Shown here piece after piece: positions 36,499 through 44,219 of a stretch of 64,000 bases of DNA. The stretch covers positions 4,810,001 through 4,874,000 of the forward strand of contig NZ_CP095741.1 of NCBI RefSeq assembly GCF_023078475.1, given 5' to 3'. The DNA comes from Luteibacter aegosomaticola (GTDB taxonomy: Bacteria > Pseudomonadota > Gammaproteobacteria > Xanthomonadales > Rhodanobacteraceae). The notes under the pieces are model-generated. The model saw only the letters and a list, made by a program, of their open reading frames with translations. It ran no database searches and had not been told where the DNA came from. Every line of letters begins with the position of its first letter. The first letter of the stretch is position 1. A program made the translations under genes and the position numbers.

Positions 36499-38374
36499 AG
36501 CACAGAGCACAGGAACCGTCATCGGAACTGTGCAGGACGTGAGCGGATCGTCCATAAGCGTAACTCTGCGAACTGATCGTTCGGGCTTGAGCTTCGTACG
36601 CGGTCAAGGATACAAGATTGGACAAATCGGCAGCTTTGTTAAGATTCCTATTGGATACGTCGACCTGTTTGGCATCGTTTCACAAGTGGGCGCGAGCGCC
36701 GTACCAGAGAGCCTGGCGCAAAGCATGCCGAATGGCTTGCGTTGGATGACAATTCAACTTATCGGCGAGGGGTACCGGTCTGGAAAGTTTCAACGAGGCA
36801 TATCTCAGTACCCAACCATCGAGGACGAAGTGCACCTCGTTTCTGAGGCCGACCTTCAGGTCATCTATGGAAAGTCCGGACGACAAAATCATCTTGTACG
36901 CGTAGGGCATATCGCAGGAAGCGAGTCGATTGATGCGCTTCTTGATATTAACAAGCTAGTGACAAGACATTCCGCGATCGTTGGCACAACAGGATCCGGG
37001 AAGTCTACAACCGTGGCCGGACTGCTGAACGTGCTGTCCGATGGCGAGCGCTTCCCATCGGCCAGAATCGTCGTTCTTGATTTACACGGAGAATACGGTC
37101 GTGCACTTAGTGATCGCTCCAGCATCTTCAAGATAAGTCCAGACGCAAGGAGGGCGAACGAGCAGCGCTTGTGCATCCCGTTTTGGGCGCTTACGTTTGA
37201 CGAATTCATGCAGGTGTCATTCGGAGATCTTCCGCCTGATGGAAAGGCTCGAACACTAATCCTGGAGCGCGTTGTCGCAGCCAAAGCGCAGAGTCTTGCA
37301 AATAATCCAGTACCCGGCCTAGCGGCGGATCAAGTAAATGGTGACAGCCCGATCCCATTTTCACTGAACAAGCTGTGGTACGACCTTTACTGCACAGAAT
37401 TCGGCACATTCTATAGCAGCCTTGGTAGCGCGACAGACCCGAGCACCTGGGCTTACGAGAAGGATGCGCTGGGAAACGAGTTGCGCGGAGATGCTGCGAC
37501 GGGGATGCCCCCGCGCTTTAGAAAGGTCAAGAATGTCCGCGACGATCTCGAGAAGATAAATTACATTCCAGATGGCCTCAATATTCGGGGGGCGCTCGAG
37601 GCACTCGGCGCCAAGCTCCGAATGTCGCGATATGATTTCCTCCTAAAGCCCGGCAACTGGCATCCCGACATGTCAGGCCATACGCAGAGCGGTGTCGCCG
37701 AACTAATCAAACAATGGCTTGGCAGCTCCAAACCTATAACCATTCTGGATCTTTCGGGCATACCTTCGCTAATGATGAACGACATCATTGGAAGTATCCT
37801 TCGAGTTCTGTATGACGGATTGTTTTGGGCGCGAAACCTTTCGGAGGGCGGGCGCGAACGTCCACTTCTGGTCGTCATGGAGGAGGCTCACGCCTACCTA
37901 AACGACGACTTCTCGAAATCGGCATCCATCATCACGCAGCGCATAGTAAAGGAGGGAAGGAAGTACGGCATCGGAGCGATGATAGTCAGCCAACGCCCTT
38001 CCGAGATAAATCCGACCATCTTGTCGCAATGCGGCACATTCTTCGCCATGAGGCTCAGCAATGGAACTGATAGGTCGCATGTAACTGGTGCGCTGGCAGA
38101 CAACCTTGAAGGCCTGACCAATATGCTTCCAATTCTTCGAACGGGCGAGGCCATCATCCTCGGAGAAAGCGTGAAACTTCCTATGCGAACGATGATTCAA
38201 GCGCCGCCGAAGGATAGACTACCTGACAGCCAAGATCCTATCGTCTGCGATGAGGTCAGCCTCGAGGAATCAATGGCACCAGGCGGCTGGAATGTGCGGC
38301 ACCCAGACCATGCTGATTACAGCCATTTTGCGGAAGCTTGGCTGACACAAGATCCACTGATTTCAAATAAGTAA
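36488..38374 (+). CDS. herA: HerA-type ATPase/helicase of the SIR2-HerA pair
   Basis: 628 residues. An N-terminal HAS-barrel-like region is followed by an FtsK/HerA ATPase: Walker A IVGTTGSGKSTTV near residue 166, Walker B LLVVMEEAHAYL near 459, and SQRPSEINPTILSQC near 498 carrying the arginine-rich sensor segment. Such HerA proteins form hexamers that hold the SIR2 effector. The start overlaps the SIR2 stop, and the KTSC gene starts 15 bp after the stop, so three genes look like one operon. Confidence 0.92.
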   Translation: MALEAQSTGTVIGTVQDVSGSSISVTLRTDRSGLSFVRGQGYKIGQIGSFVKIPIGYVDLFGIVSQVGASAVPESLAQSMPNGLRWMTIQLIGEGYRSGKFQRGISQYPTIEDEVHLVSEADLQVIYGKSGRQNHLVRVGHIAGSESIDALLDINKLVTRHSAIVGTTGSGKSTTVAGLLNVLSDGERFPSARIVVLDLHGEYGRALSDRSSIFKISPDARRANEQRLCIPFWALTFDEFMQVSFGDLPPDGKARTLILERVVAAKAQSLANNPVPGLAADQVNGDSPIPFSLNKLWYDLYCTEFGTFYSSLGSATDPSTWAYEKDALGNELRGDAATGMPPRFRKVKNVRDDLEKINYIPDGLNIRGALEALGAKLRMSRYDFLLKPGNWHPDMSGHTQSGVAELIKQWLGSSKPITILDLSGIPSLMMNDIIGSILRVLYDGLFWARNLSEGGRERPLLVVMEEAHAYLNDDFSKSASIITQRIVKEGRKYGIGAMIVSQRPSEINPTILSQCGTFFAMRLSNGTDRSHVTGALADNLEGLTNMLPILRTGEAIILGESVKLPMRTMIQAPPKDRLPDSQDPIVCDEVSLEESMAPGGWNVRHPDHADYSHFAEAWLTQDPLISNK

Positions 38375-38389
38375 TGAGGAGAGCCAGAT

Positions 38390-38608
38390 ATGTCATGGGA
38401 AGAGTTCCCCCCGTTTACGTCGTCAAACGTACAGTCGGCAAGATATGACCATGAACAGAGTATCCTCGAAGTAGCGTTTTTGAATGGATCTGTCTACCAG
38501 TACTTCGACGTACCCGCACAGGTAGCAAACGCGTTCAAGGCCGCTGAGTCGAAAGGATCGTTTCTCGCCTCGAACATCAAGGGCTTCTTTCGATACAGCA
38601 GGGTTTAG
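38390..38608 (+). CDS. KTSC domain small protein
   Basis: 72 residues. AGGAGAG lies 8 bp before the ATG. Almost the whole protein is one KTSC domain, with the central YxY motif (GSVYQYFDVP) and the C-terminal FLASNIKGFFRYSRV. KTSC domains occur alone or at the end of some lysyl-tRNA synthetases and are thought to bind RNA. The 15-bp spacing after herA points to a shared transcript, so it may be a sensor, regulator or antitoxin of the SIR2-HerA pair. That role is inference only. Confidence 0.82.
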   Translation: MSWEEFPPFTSSNVQSARYDHEQSILEVAFLNGSVYQYFDVPAQVANAFKAAESKGSFLASNIKGFFRYSRV

Positions 38609-38618
38609 ATTTCACGAA

Positions 38619-38651
38619 AGACGCTGCTCGCCAGATCGGCAAACAGCGTCT
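38619..38651 (+). terminator. Hairpin after the KTSC gene
   Basis: AGACGCTG and CAGCGTCT form an 8-bp stem, with GCC/GGC inside the 17-nt loop, 10 bp after the stop codon. No T-run follows. It marks a possible end of the SIR2-HerA-KTSC transcript. Confidence 0.45.
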
Positions 38652-39042
38652 GTGACCTTCCCACAGATCTATGCAGGCAGCTAAAGGGAGATTCGAGTGA
38701 TACTCGGTCGCTGCTGCGCGAACCGCTGTCGCCCCTTTCAAACCGGCTCCGGCTAGCTGGTGATCTTTTGACCTAACGGGCCAGGTGCTTTCCGATCGAT
38801 GGTACGGAATGGCCGTCGCGTTCACTTTGTGACAATAGGTTTTCGTCCAGCGCGTCGAGAGCCCCTCAACATGACGCTCCTCCATATGCGCGCTTTCTTG
38901 TGGATTCGCGCAATTCACATTGAAAGTTACCACTAGCGAGCCTAACATCCCTCGCTAAATTTGGGACGCCACCCGTGCCTCCACACGGAGCTGCCCTGGA
39001 TTACAAACGGACTGCCTCAGCGCAGAAAAAACAGGGAAATTA
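38652..39042. other. Gene-free spacer after the SIR2-HerA-KTSC operon
   Basis: About 390 bp with stops in all frames and no coding pattern on either strand. I see no repeat, RNA gene or IS end. An AAAACAGGGAA purine stretch just before 39043 may serve as the ribosome site of the next gene. Confidence 0.5.
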
Positions 39043-39612
39043 ATGAAAAGCATGTGGTGGGCATTTTGGGTTGTAGTCGCACTTTTGCTATCTGCAACTG
39101 CGGTTGTTTCGAGAGTGGTCTATCAAACGCCGGCCCCGCCTAGCAGCACGGCCCTGTTCGAATCGATCAAGGCGATGCTTCTTTGCCTAGGCGGATCTGG
39201 CGTAATTCTTTCAACGTATTTCACCGCAGTTAACGCCTTTGTTCAGCGAAGAGCCGACATTATTCAGAATACTTTCCACCTGCTCGCGAGCTGGGATGAT
39301 CCGCACCTCTTTCAAGCACGCAAACTCACAAGGCGAGCAAAGGAAACGCGAGAAGATACATCGAACAACGGCCTTATTGAGGAGATTGAGAAGAATGAAG
39401 ATCTGAAGAATTCGGTCATTCTTGTCCTGAACTACTTCGAGCACATCCATTTTTCGCTTATCACCCGAAGGATCGACAAACGCCTCTTCAAGAGAGCTCT
39501 TGGAGCTACTGTAGTCGACATAATTGACAGGTTCATGCCGTTCGCGAAGAAGCAGGGCGATCAGGTGGTTGCCGACCTGATCGCATTAAAGAAATTGCTA
39601 CAAGAAGAATGA
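39043..39612 (+). CDS. DUF4760-like membrane protein
   Basis: 189 residues. Two membrane segments (WWAFWVVVALLLSATAVVSRVVY and AMLLCLGGSGVILSTYFTAV) are followed by a cytoplasmic helical domain. Stretches such as LLASWDDPHLFQARKL and VILVLNYFEHIHFSLITRRIDKRLF resemble DUF4760 proteins, which occur beside defence genes but lack known function. Its codon use is like the SIR2-HerA genes. It is 434 bp from them, with a hairpin between, so it is a neighbour of the operon and not clearly part of it. Confidence 0.7.
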   Translation: MKSMWWAFWVVVALLLSATAVVSRVVYQTPAPPSSTALFESIKAMLLCLGGSGVILSTYFTAVNAFVQRRADIIQNTFHLLASWDDPHLFQARKLTRRAKETREDTSNNGLIEEIEKNEDLKNSVILVLNYFEHIHFSLITRRIDKRLFKRALGATVVDIIDRFMPFAKKQGDQVVADLIALKKLLQEE

Positions 39613-40002
39613 TCCGCAATGCGGTGGCCTGGACAGCGAAGGTCTCGCGACATGGCACTTCGATATCGGTGCAGTTGATCAGGCCCGGCCCCCTCGCCAC
39701 CGCATTTTCCGCATTGAGGGGCATAGATCAGCCTGCCATGCAAGCTGTCACTCGTTGCTAGTGACTTCGTCATGGATCTCGTCAACCTTGAGGTCCTTAA
39801 TGACGAACGCATTGTGGAAATCTGAAAGGTCACACAACGACGACGCTCGAGGAAATGTTGCTTCAGGCTTTCACGACTTGAGTGTCAACCGATGACCCGG
39901 TTTCTAAACACGTCATCGTCAAGCAGCTAGCGATACTTCGCCAAGTATGGGGTCGTCACCTGGGCTCCTCATCGATCCCGCGCCGAACCGGGGGTTTCGT
40001 CC
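39613..40002. other. Gene-free spacer, right flank of the defence region
   Basis: About 390 bp without a convincing gene. ATGCGGTGG (39619-39627) and CCACCGCAT (39697-39705) are exact inverses 70 bp apart. A minus-strand frame over 39561-39833 has no ribosome site and no motif. It may be remains of a mobile segment, but nothing identifiable is left. Confidence 0.45.
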
Positions 40003-40368
40003 TTACTGCGCCTTGAGAGCTTCCGGAACAAATTTCGCGAGGCACTGGTGCTTCCGTAGCTTGGCTGCAGGAATCTCTACAGCGGGCGATCCACCGTATG
40101 GCTTGCCCGTCTCGACATCCTCCGGCGCCTTGAATGCACCGGCGTGATATTCGGTGTCGCACTCGTCGTACTTGTCGCAGACCTCGAGCTTCGTGCAAAT
40201 GACCGCGCCGTCTCGTTCGTAGATGTAATACGTGGCGCCGGAATACGGCGGCCTCGGATAGGTCTCTGTGCGAATCGTGATGGACTGGTGTTCTGCCGCG
40301 GCAGCGGCGCCTGATAGCGCAAGCGCAGCGCTCAACATCAAGCCAACCCTAAAGGTGCGACCTTTCAT
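40003..40368 (-). CDS. Small secreted protein of unknown function
   Basis: 121 residues from ATG 40368, with AAGGAGG 7 bp upstream. A signal peptide (VGLMLSAALALSGAAAAA) precedes a small mature domain with cysteines in VICTKLEVCDKYDECDTEYH and later HQCLAKF, which could form disulphides in the periplasm. No family recognised. The frame continues far upstream to 41235, but that part is antisense to the flavin reductase gene and is not coding. Confidence 0.75.
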   Translation of the reverse strand: MKGRTFRVGLMLSAALALSGAAAAAEHQSITIRTETYPRPPYSGATYYIYERDGAVICTKLEVCDKYDECDTEYHAGAFKAPEDVETGKPYGGSPAVEIPAAKLRKHQCLAKFVPEALKAQ

Positions 40369-40536
40369 CCCCTGCCTCCTTCGTGATGATCCATGTCGGG
40401 TCAATATTGCTGCATCGCCGAGTTGACGCCAAGCCCAAACCTGGACACACATCGCCATCGTGTGGACGGCAAGAACCGGATAGCTGGTCGAGGCGCCGAA
40501 CGATAAAAAAGCATCCTCACCCCAAGGAGCTTTCCC

Positions 40537-41217
40537 ATGCATATCGTCGCCCATCCTTCGATCCTGTATCTCGGAACCCCCGTCGCTCTCCTGAGCACCG
40601 TCAACGAGGACGGAAGCCACAACCTCGCCCCGATGTCCTCGATCTTCTGGATCGGTTATCGCTGCTTCCTTGGCTTGCAAAGCATTTCGAAGACACCGGA
40701 GAACCTCCGCCGCACTCGCGAGCTCGTGATCAACATGCCGTCGCCTGACCAGGTTGCTGCCGTCGATCGCCTCGCGCGGACGACCGGTACCTATCCCGTT
40801 CCGGAGGACAAAATCGATCGTGGGTATCGCTACGAACGCGACAAGTTCGAGATCGCGCGGCTGACTCGAGTGCCATCCGAAACCGTAGAGGCGCCGCGCA
40901 TACTGGAATGCCCCGTCCAGATGGAAGCCGTTCTCGAGCACGAGCACGGCTACGACCAGGATGGTCCACTCGCTGGCTATATCGCCGTCTTCGAAGTACG
41001 CATTACGCGCGTGCACGTCGACGAGTCGATTCTTATGGAAGGCAATCCCAACCGCATCGATCCCGACAAATGGCGTCCGCTCATCATGAGCTTCCAGGAG
41101 TACTACGGCCTTGGGCCGAAGCTGCACCCGTCGCGTCTTGGCGAGATTGCCGAGGAGCTGTATCGGACGCCTGACTTCGCCCGAGCGGCGGAAGACCTTC
41201 TGGCCACTGCGGATTGA
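40537..41217 (+). CDS. Flavin reductase-like (FMN-binding split barrel) protein
   Basis: 226 residues. The N-terminal PVALLSTVNEDGSHNLAPMSSIFW and LGLQSISKTPENLRRTRELVINMP are the FMN-binding split-barrel signature of flavin reductase domain proteins. AAGGAGC precedes the ATG by 8 bp. Substrate and partner are unknown; no monooxygenase is adjacent. GC content is back to the chromosomal level here. Confidence 0.85.
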   Translation: MHIVAHPSILYLGTPVALLSTVNEDGSHNLAPMSSIFWIGYRCFLGLQSISKTPENLRRTRELVINMPSPDQVAAVDRLARTTGTYPVPEDKIDRGYRYERDKFEIARLTRVPSETVEAPRILECPVQMEAVLEHEHGYDQDGPLAGYIAVFEVRITRVHVDESILMEGNPNRIDPDKWRPLIMSFQEYYGLGPKLHPSRLGEIAEELYRTPDFARAAEDLLATAD

Positions 41218-41223
41218 TCGAGC

Positions 41224-41248
41224 CCCGGAACACATTCACCGTTCCGGG
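41224..41248. terminator. Hairpin between convergent genes
   Basis: CCCGGAAC and GTTCCGGG form an 8-bp stem with a 9-nt loop, 6 bp after the flavin reductase stop and 13 bp beyond the end of the convergent minus-strand gene. A CTCTTCT stretch follows, so termination is plausible. Confidence 0.5.
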
Positions 41249-41261
41249 ACCTCTTCTCAGC

Positions 41262-41738
41262 TCAGGACGAGGATTGAGTCAAACCAGCATCCCACGTCCA
41301 TCGCGCATGCGCTCTCCCAACCCTCTCCGTACCCGCCTGCATCATCGCCGCAACAGCCTCCAAAGACAGCGCCAACTGCTTGCAGTCAACACCCTCAGCC
41401 TCGTGCACCAGATCAGCAAGCGTCGCCGTGACACCCCGCGCGTACTGCAACCAAACCGTCGCGTCATTCAACAGTTCATGCACCGATGGCTCGCTCGGTT
41501 CCACACCGCTGCTGCGAACTTCCTCAAAACTCACGCGTGATTCGCTCATCCCTTCCTCCCGGGCTATCGCGACCAAACGATCTAACGTGGCACGACAGTC
41601 AGCAACGACCTGCCGCGCCACGGACCATACGATCGCGGGTTCACCGGCGGCCTGTGTCCAGGCGCCGGGTGGCTTGATTGATGAAGTGGTGGCGGCGCGA
41701 CCGTCCGTGAGGCTTACCAGGCGTGGTGCCTGCCTCAT
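41262..41738 (-). CDS. Small protein of unknown function, frame interrupted upstream
   Basis: 158 residues if it starts at ATG 41738, which lacks a good ribosome site. The helical C-terminal part (SVHELLNDATVWLQYARGVT, then LALSLEAVAAMMQAGTE) resembles the small DUF3077/DUF6124-like proteins common in Pseudomonas; this is a weak comparison. The same frame continues upstream for 60 bp without a stop, meets a single TAA at 41798-41796, and opens again to ATG 41879, which has a fine AAAGGAAG site. So the gene may be a pseudogene with one nonsense codon, or the upstream piece may be a leader peptide. Confidence 0.5.
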   Translation of the reverse strand: MRQAPRLVSLTDGRAATTSSIKPPGAWTQAAGEPAIVWSVARQVVADCRATLDRLVAIAREEGMSESRVSFEEVRSSGVEPSEPSVHELLNDATVWLQYARGVTATLADLVHEAEGVDCKQLALSLEAVAAMMQAGTERVGRAHARWTWDAGLTQSSS

Positions 41739-41795
41739 TCGATCTGGTCTTACCTCAGGAAGGCTCCGCCGCGGTTCTTCAACCGTGCCTGCGGC

Positions 41796-41879
41796 TTATG
41801 CAGGCGGTCCGTTGACCGGTGGGGTGTCGCCGAGGGGATTCGGCGGGCGAGCGGATGCCGTATGATCGGGGGCAGCCAT
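41796..41879 (-). CDS. 27-codon ORF in frame with the next gene (leader peptide or 5' part of a broken gene)
   Basis: Starts at ATG 41879 with AAAGGAAG 6 bp upstream and ends at TAA 41798-41796. It encodes a Pro/Ala-rich 27-residue peptide starting MAAPDHTASARPPNPL. It is exactly in frame with the start of the 158-residue protein (141 bp apart) and only this stop separates them. The strong ribosome site belongs here and not to the larger ORF. Confidence 0.5.
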   Translation of the reverse strand: MAAPDHTASARPPNPLGDTPPVNGPPA

Positions 41880-41909
41880 AAGCAACTTCCTTTGAGTTGA
41901 TTGTGGTTA

Positions 41910-42022
41910 GCGAGGTAGGTGTGTTGACGCACACCTGCCTCGCGACTCTCACCGCCATGAGCGGTGGTTGCCTCGGTAGTTCGTGACCGGCGAGGCAACG
42001 CATGCACCGTAACAAATGCGTT
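41910..42022. promoter_or_regulatory. Hairpin-rich divergent leader region
   Basis: Consecutive inverted repeats are: 41910-41943 (GCGAGGTAGGTGTG/CACACCTGCCTCGC, one G-U), 41950-41966 (CACCGC/GCGGTG), 41968-41998 (TTGCCTCG/CGAGGCAA with inner CGGT/ACCG) and 41997-42022 (AACGCAT/ATGCGTT). They fill the gap between ATG 41879 (minus) and ATG 42117 (plus). They could be a structured 5' leader controlling either gene. Confidence 0.55.
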
Positions 42023-42116
42023 CCGTGTTGTCTGTAGGACGATTCGTGTTGTGCCGCGAGCGCACCCAGTTTGCTGCGATCACTCGTGTTCCGTTGACGT
42101 TTACAGGAAGCCGCAG

Positions 42117-42623
42117 ATGCTTTCCCTTGAAGACGAACGCTGGGCAACACTGCAACATGTGTATGGTTCGGCTAGCGACATACCTCCTGTCCTTGCACGC
42201 TTGAAAGCATCTCCATCGATCGAGGATCGTGATCTGTGGGATATCTTGTGGGGTTCGCTTAATCATCAAAGCGAAGTGTGCGACGCGAGTTTCGCGGCGG
42301 TACCGCATGTCATCGACGCGATAGCGAACCATCCCGAGTCGGCTCACTGGCATTGCTTCGCCTTCATCGCCTCCATCGAAGTGGGGCGCGTGACCTGGTC
42401 GTACACCATCCCCGATTTTCTCGTGGCCGACTATGCGGTGGCTTGGCATCGGATTCCGCCGCTGATCGGCCGCGCATGCATCGAGCCGCGCGGTAGCCTC
42501 CACACCCGCGGTGTGCTGGCCGCGCTCGCGGCTTCGCAGCAGCAGCCGCTGCTCGCCGAGGTGCTGCTTGAGGCGAATGAGGCGGAACTCCCCGAGATGC
42601 TCGAGTGGTGGCAGAACCGCTGA
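42117..42623 (+). CDS. Conserved protein of unknown function (HEAT-like, immunity-type style)
   Basis: 168 residues from ATG 42117, with AGGAAG 7 bp upstream. The segment LWDILWGSLNHQSEVCDASFAAVPHVIDAIANHP has the pattern LWxxLxHQxxVxxASxAAxPxL, which I recall from uncharacterised helical-repeat proteins often found near polymorphic toxin or immunity genes. No toxin gene is adjacent. No signal peptide or membrane segment. Confidence 0.7.
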   Translation: MLSLEDERWATLQHVYGSASDIPPVLARLKASPSIEDRDLWDILWGSLNHQSEVCDASFAAVPHVIDAIANHPESAHWHCFAFIASIEVGRVTWSYTIPDFLVADYAVAWHRIPPLIGRACIEPRGSLHTRGVLAALAASQQQPLLAEVLLEANEAELPEMLEWWQNR

Positions 42624-42627
42624 CCAC

Positions 42628-42642
42628 TAGACGACCGGTCTA
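42628..42642. promoter_or_regulatory. NemR-like operator upstream of the TetR gene
   Basis: TAGACGACCGGTCTA, a 15-bp palindrome 21 bp before the TetR start, in the expected promoter region. The same site with one change stands at 43329-43343. E. coli NemR boxes have TAGAC and GTCTA arms. Confidence 0.75.
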
Positions 42643-42663
42643 ATCAAGCGTATCGTCCACCCC

Positions 42664-43272
42664 ATGAGCTCAGCAGCCGCCACCACCGAAACCTCCGACG
42701 TCCGCGAGAAGATCCTGGCCACGGGCCAGCGGATCATGGGCGGCAAGGGCTTTTCGGCCGTGGGGTTGAACGAGATCCTCTCGGCGTCCGGGGTACCGAA
42801 GGGCTCCTTCTACCATTACTTCGGTTCGAAGGACGCCTTTGGCCAGGCCATGCTCGAGAGCTACTTCGAGGAGTATCTGGCCGACATGGACCGCATGCTC
42901 GTGCAGGCTGGCGGCCCGGCGTCACAGCGGCTGGAGAACTACTTCCAGGCCTGGCACGACAACCAGTCCTTCGAGGATTGCCAGGGGAAATGCCTGGCCG
43001 TGAAGCTCGGGGCTGAGGTCGCTGATCTCTCCGAAGCCATGCGCGGCGCGCTGAACCGCGGCACCGCCGGCATCGTGGATGCCATGGCCCGGGCGATCAA
43101 GGCGGGCGTGGCGGATGGCTCGGTGTCCATCGACCAGCCGCCACACGACGTGGCGCTGAGCCTCTACCAGCTGTGGCTGGGCGCCAGCGTCATGGTGAAG
43201 ATCGTCCGCAACACCGAGCCCTTCCTCAAGGCCATGACCACCACCCGACAGATGTTGAACCTGCCCGCCTGA
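42664..43272 (+). CDS. TetR family regulator, NemR-like
   Basis: 202 residues. The N-terminal HTH reads GFSAVGLNEILSASGVPKGSFYHYFGSKDAFG. In the ligand domain, Cys106 and Cys110 lie in EDCQGKCLAVKLGAEVADLSEAMR, a segment very like the one holding the reactive cysteine of NemR. NemR senses reactive electrophiles such as methylglyoxal and hypochlorite. Palindromes before this gene and before the DJ-1-like gene show autoregulation and control of that gene. It has its own terminator. Confidence 0.88.
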   Translation: MSSAAATTETSDVREKILATGQRIMGGKGFSAVGLNEILSASGVPKGSFYHYFGSKDAFGQAMLESYFEEYLADMDRMLVQAGGPASQRLENYFQAWHDNQSFEDCQGKCLAVKLGAEVADLSEAMRGALNRGTAGIVDAMARAIKAGVADGSVSIDQPPHDVALSLYQLWLGASVMVKIVRNTEPFLKAMTTTRQMLNLPA

Positions 43273-43287
43273 GGGCGGGTAGCCGAG

Positions 43288-43317
43288 GAGCGCCTCCCGA
43301 CGAGGTGCTCTTTTTTT
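43288..43317 (+). terminator. Intrinsic terminator after the TetR gene
   Basis: GAGCGCCTC, loop CCGAC, GAGGTGCTC (one G-U pair), then seven Ts. It separates the regulator from the DJ-1-like gene, which therefore needs its own promoter. Confidence 0.85.
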
Positions 43318-43328
43318 CGCCTCATTAG

Positions 43329-43343
43329 TAGACGACTGGTCTA
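43329..43343. promoter_or_regulatory. NemR-like operator upstream of the DJ-1-like gene
   Basis: TAGACGACTGGTCTA, differing by one base from the site at 42628-42642 and lying 27 bp before the start of the DJ-1-like gene. Confidence 0.75.
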
Positions 43344-43370
43344 CTCAATACGCCACCCAAGGAGACACCC

Positions 43371-44051
43371 ATGAAAGTCCTCATCGTCCTGACCTCCCAC
43401 GACCAGCTCGGCAACACCGGCCGCAAGACCGGCTTCTGGCTCGAAGAACTCGCTGCACCCTATTACACGTTCAAGGATGCCGGTGTCGAAGTGGTCCTCG
43501 CCTCGCCCAAAGGTGGCCAGCCGCCGCTGGATCCGAAGAGCAACGAGCCGTCGTTCCAGACCGAGCTGACCCATCGCTTCGAAGCCGACGCCGCAGCCAA
43601 CGCCCAGCTGGCGAACACCGTTCGTCTCGATAGCGTCTCGCAGGCGGACTTCGATGCCGTCTTCTATCCGGGTGGCCACGGCCCGCTGTGGGATCTCGCA
43701 GAAGATAAGCATTCGATCGCACTGATCGAATCGTTTATCGAAGCGGGCAAGCCGGCAGCTCTCGTGTGCCATGCACCGGGCGTGCTCCGCCACGTCAAGG
43801 CAGCGAACGGCAAGCCGCTGGTCGAAGGCAAGCAGGTCACCGGCTTCACCAACTCCGAAGAAGAAGCCGTTGAACTGACCAACGTCGTTCCCTTCCTCGT
43901 TGAAGACGAACTCAAGGCGAAGGGCGGCATCTACTCCAAGGGCCCGGACTGGGGTTCGTACGTCGTTAGCGACGGCCTGCTGATCACGGGACAGAACCCG
44001 GCGTCGTCGTCGGAAGCGGCGGCTTTGCTGGTGAAGCGTCTTTCGATCTGA
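43371..44051 (+). CDS. Type 1 glutamine amidotransferase-like (DJ-1/Hsp31) protein
   Basis: 226 residues. The start (VLIVLTSHDQLGNTGRKTGFWLEELAAPYYTF) and the nucleophile elbow PAALVCHAPGVLRHV, with its catalytic cysteine, are of the Hsp31/glyoxalase III branch of the DJ-1/PfpI family. Such enzymes convert methylglyoxal to lactate without glutathione, or act as chaperones. AAGGAGA precedes the ATG. The operator match to the NemR-like regulator supports a role against reactive carbonyls. Confidence 0.9.
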   Translation: MKVLIVLTSHDQLGNTGRKTGFWLEELAAPYYTFKDAGVEVVLASPKGGQPPLDPKSNEPSFQTELTHRFEADAAANAQLANTVRLDSVSQADFDAVFYPGGHGPLWDLAEDKHSIALIESFIEAGKPAALVCHAPGVLRHVKAANGKPLVEGKQVTGFTNSEEEAVELTNVVPFLVEDELKAKGGIYSKGPDWGSYVVSDGLLITGQNPASSSEAAALLVKRLSI

Positions 44052-44067
44052 TCTGCCCGCTGTAGCT

Positions 44068-44100
44068 CCCGGGCCCCGCGCCACAAGCGCGGGGCCCGGG
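44068..44100 (+). terminator. Long GC-rich hairpin after the DJ-1-like gene
   Basis: CCCGGGCCCCGCGC, loop CACAA, then the exact inverse: a perfect 14-bp stem 17 bp after the stop codon. Only TT follows, yet the stem strength makes termination likely. Confidence 0.65.
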
Positions 44101-44219
44101 TTATGCCTGAGGTGTCGATACCCGCGACTCATCCCCCCAAGGCCACGACTCGTCCCTCGGACCTCGGCCATCCGGGGTTCTGCAGCCACCATCCATACGA
44201 CAGACCATGGAGAGGCGGC

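Noticed and set aside
39561..39833. Minus-strand frame of 90 codons after the DUF4760-like gene
   Set aside because: Antisense to the end of that gene, no ribosome site, no motif beyond a chance CxxC.
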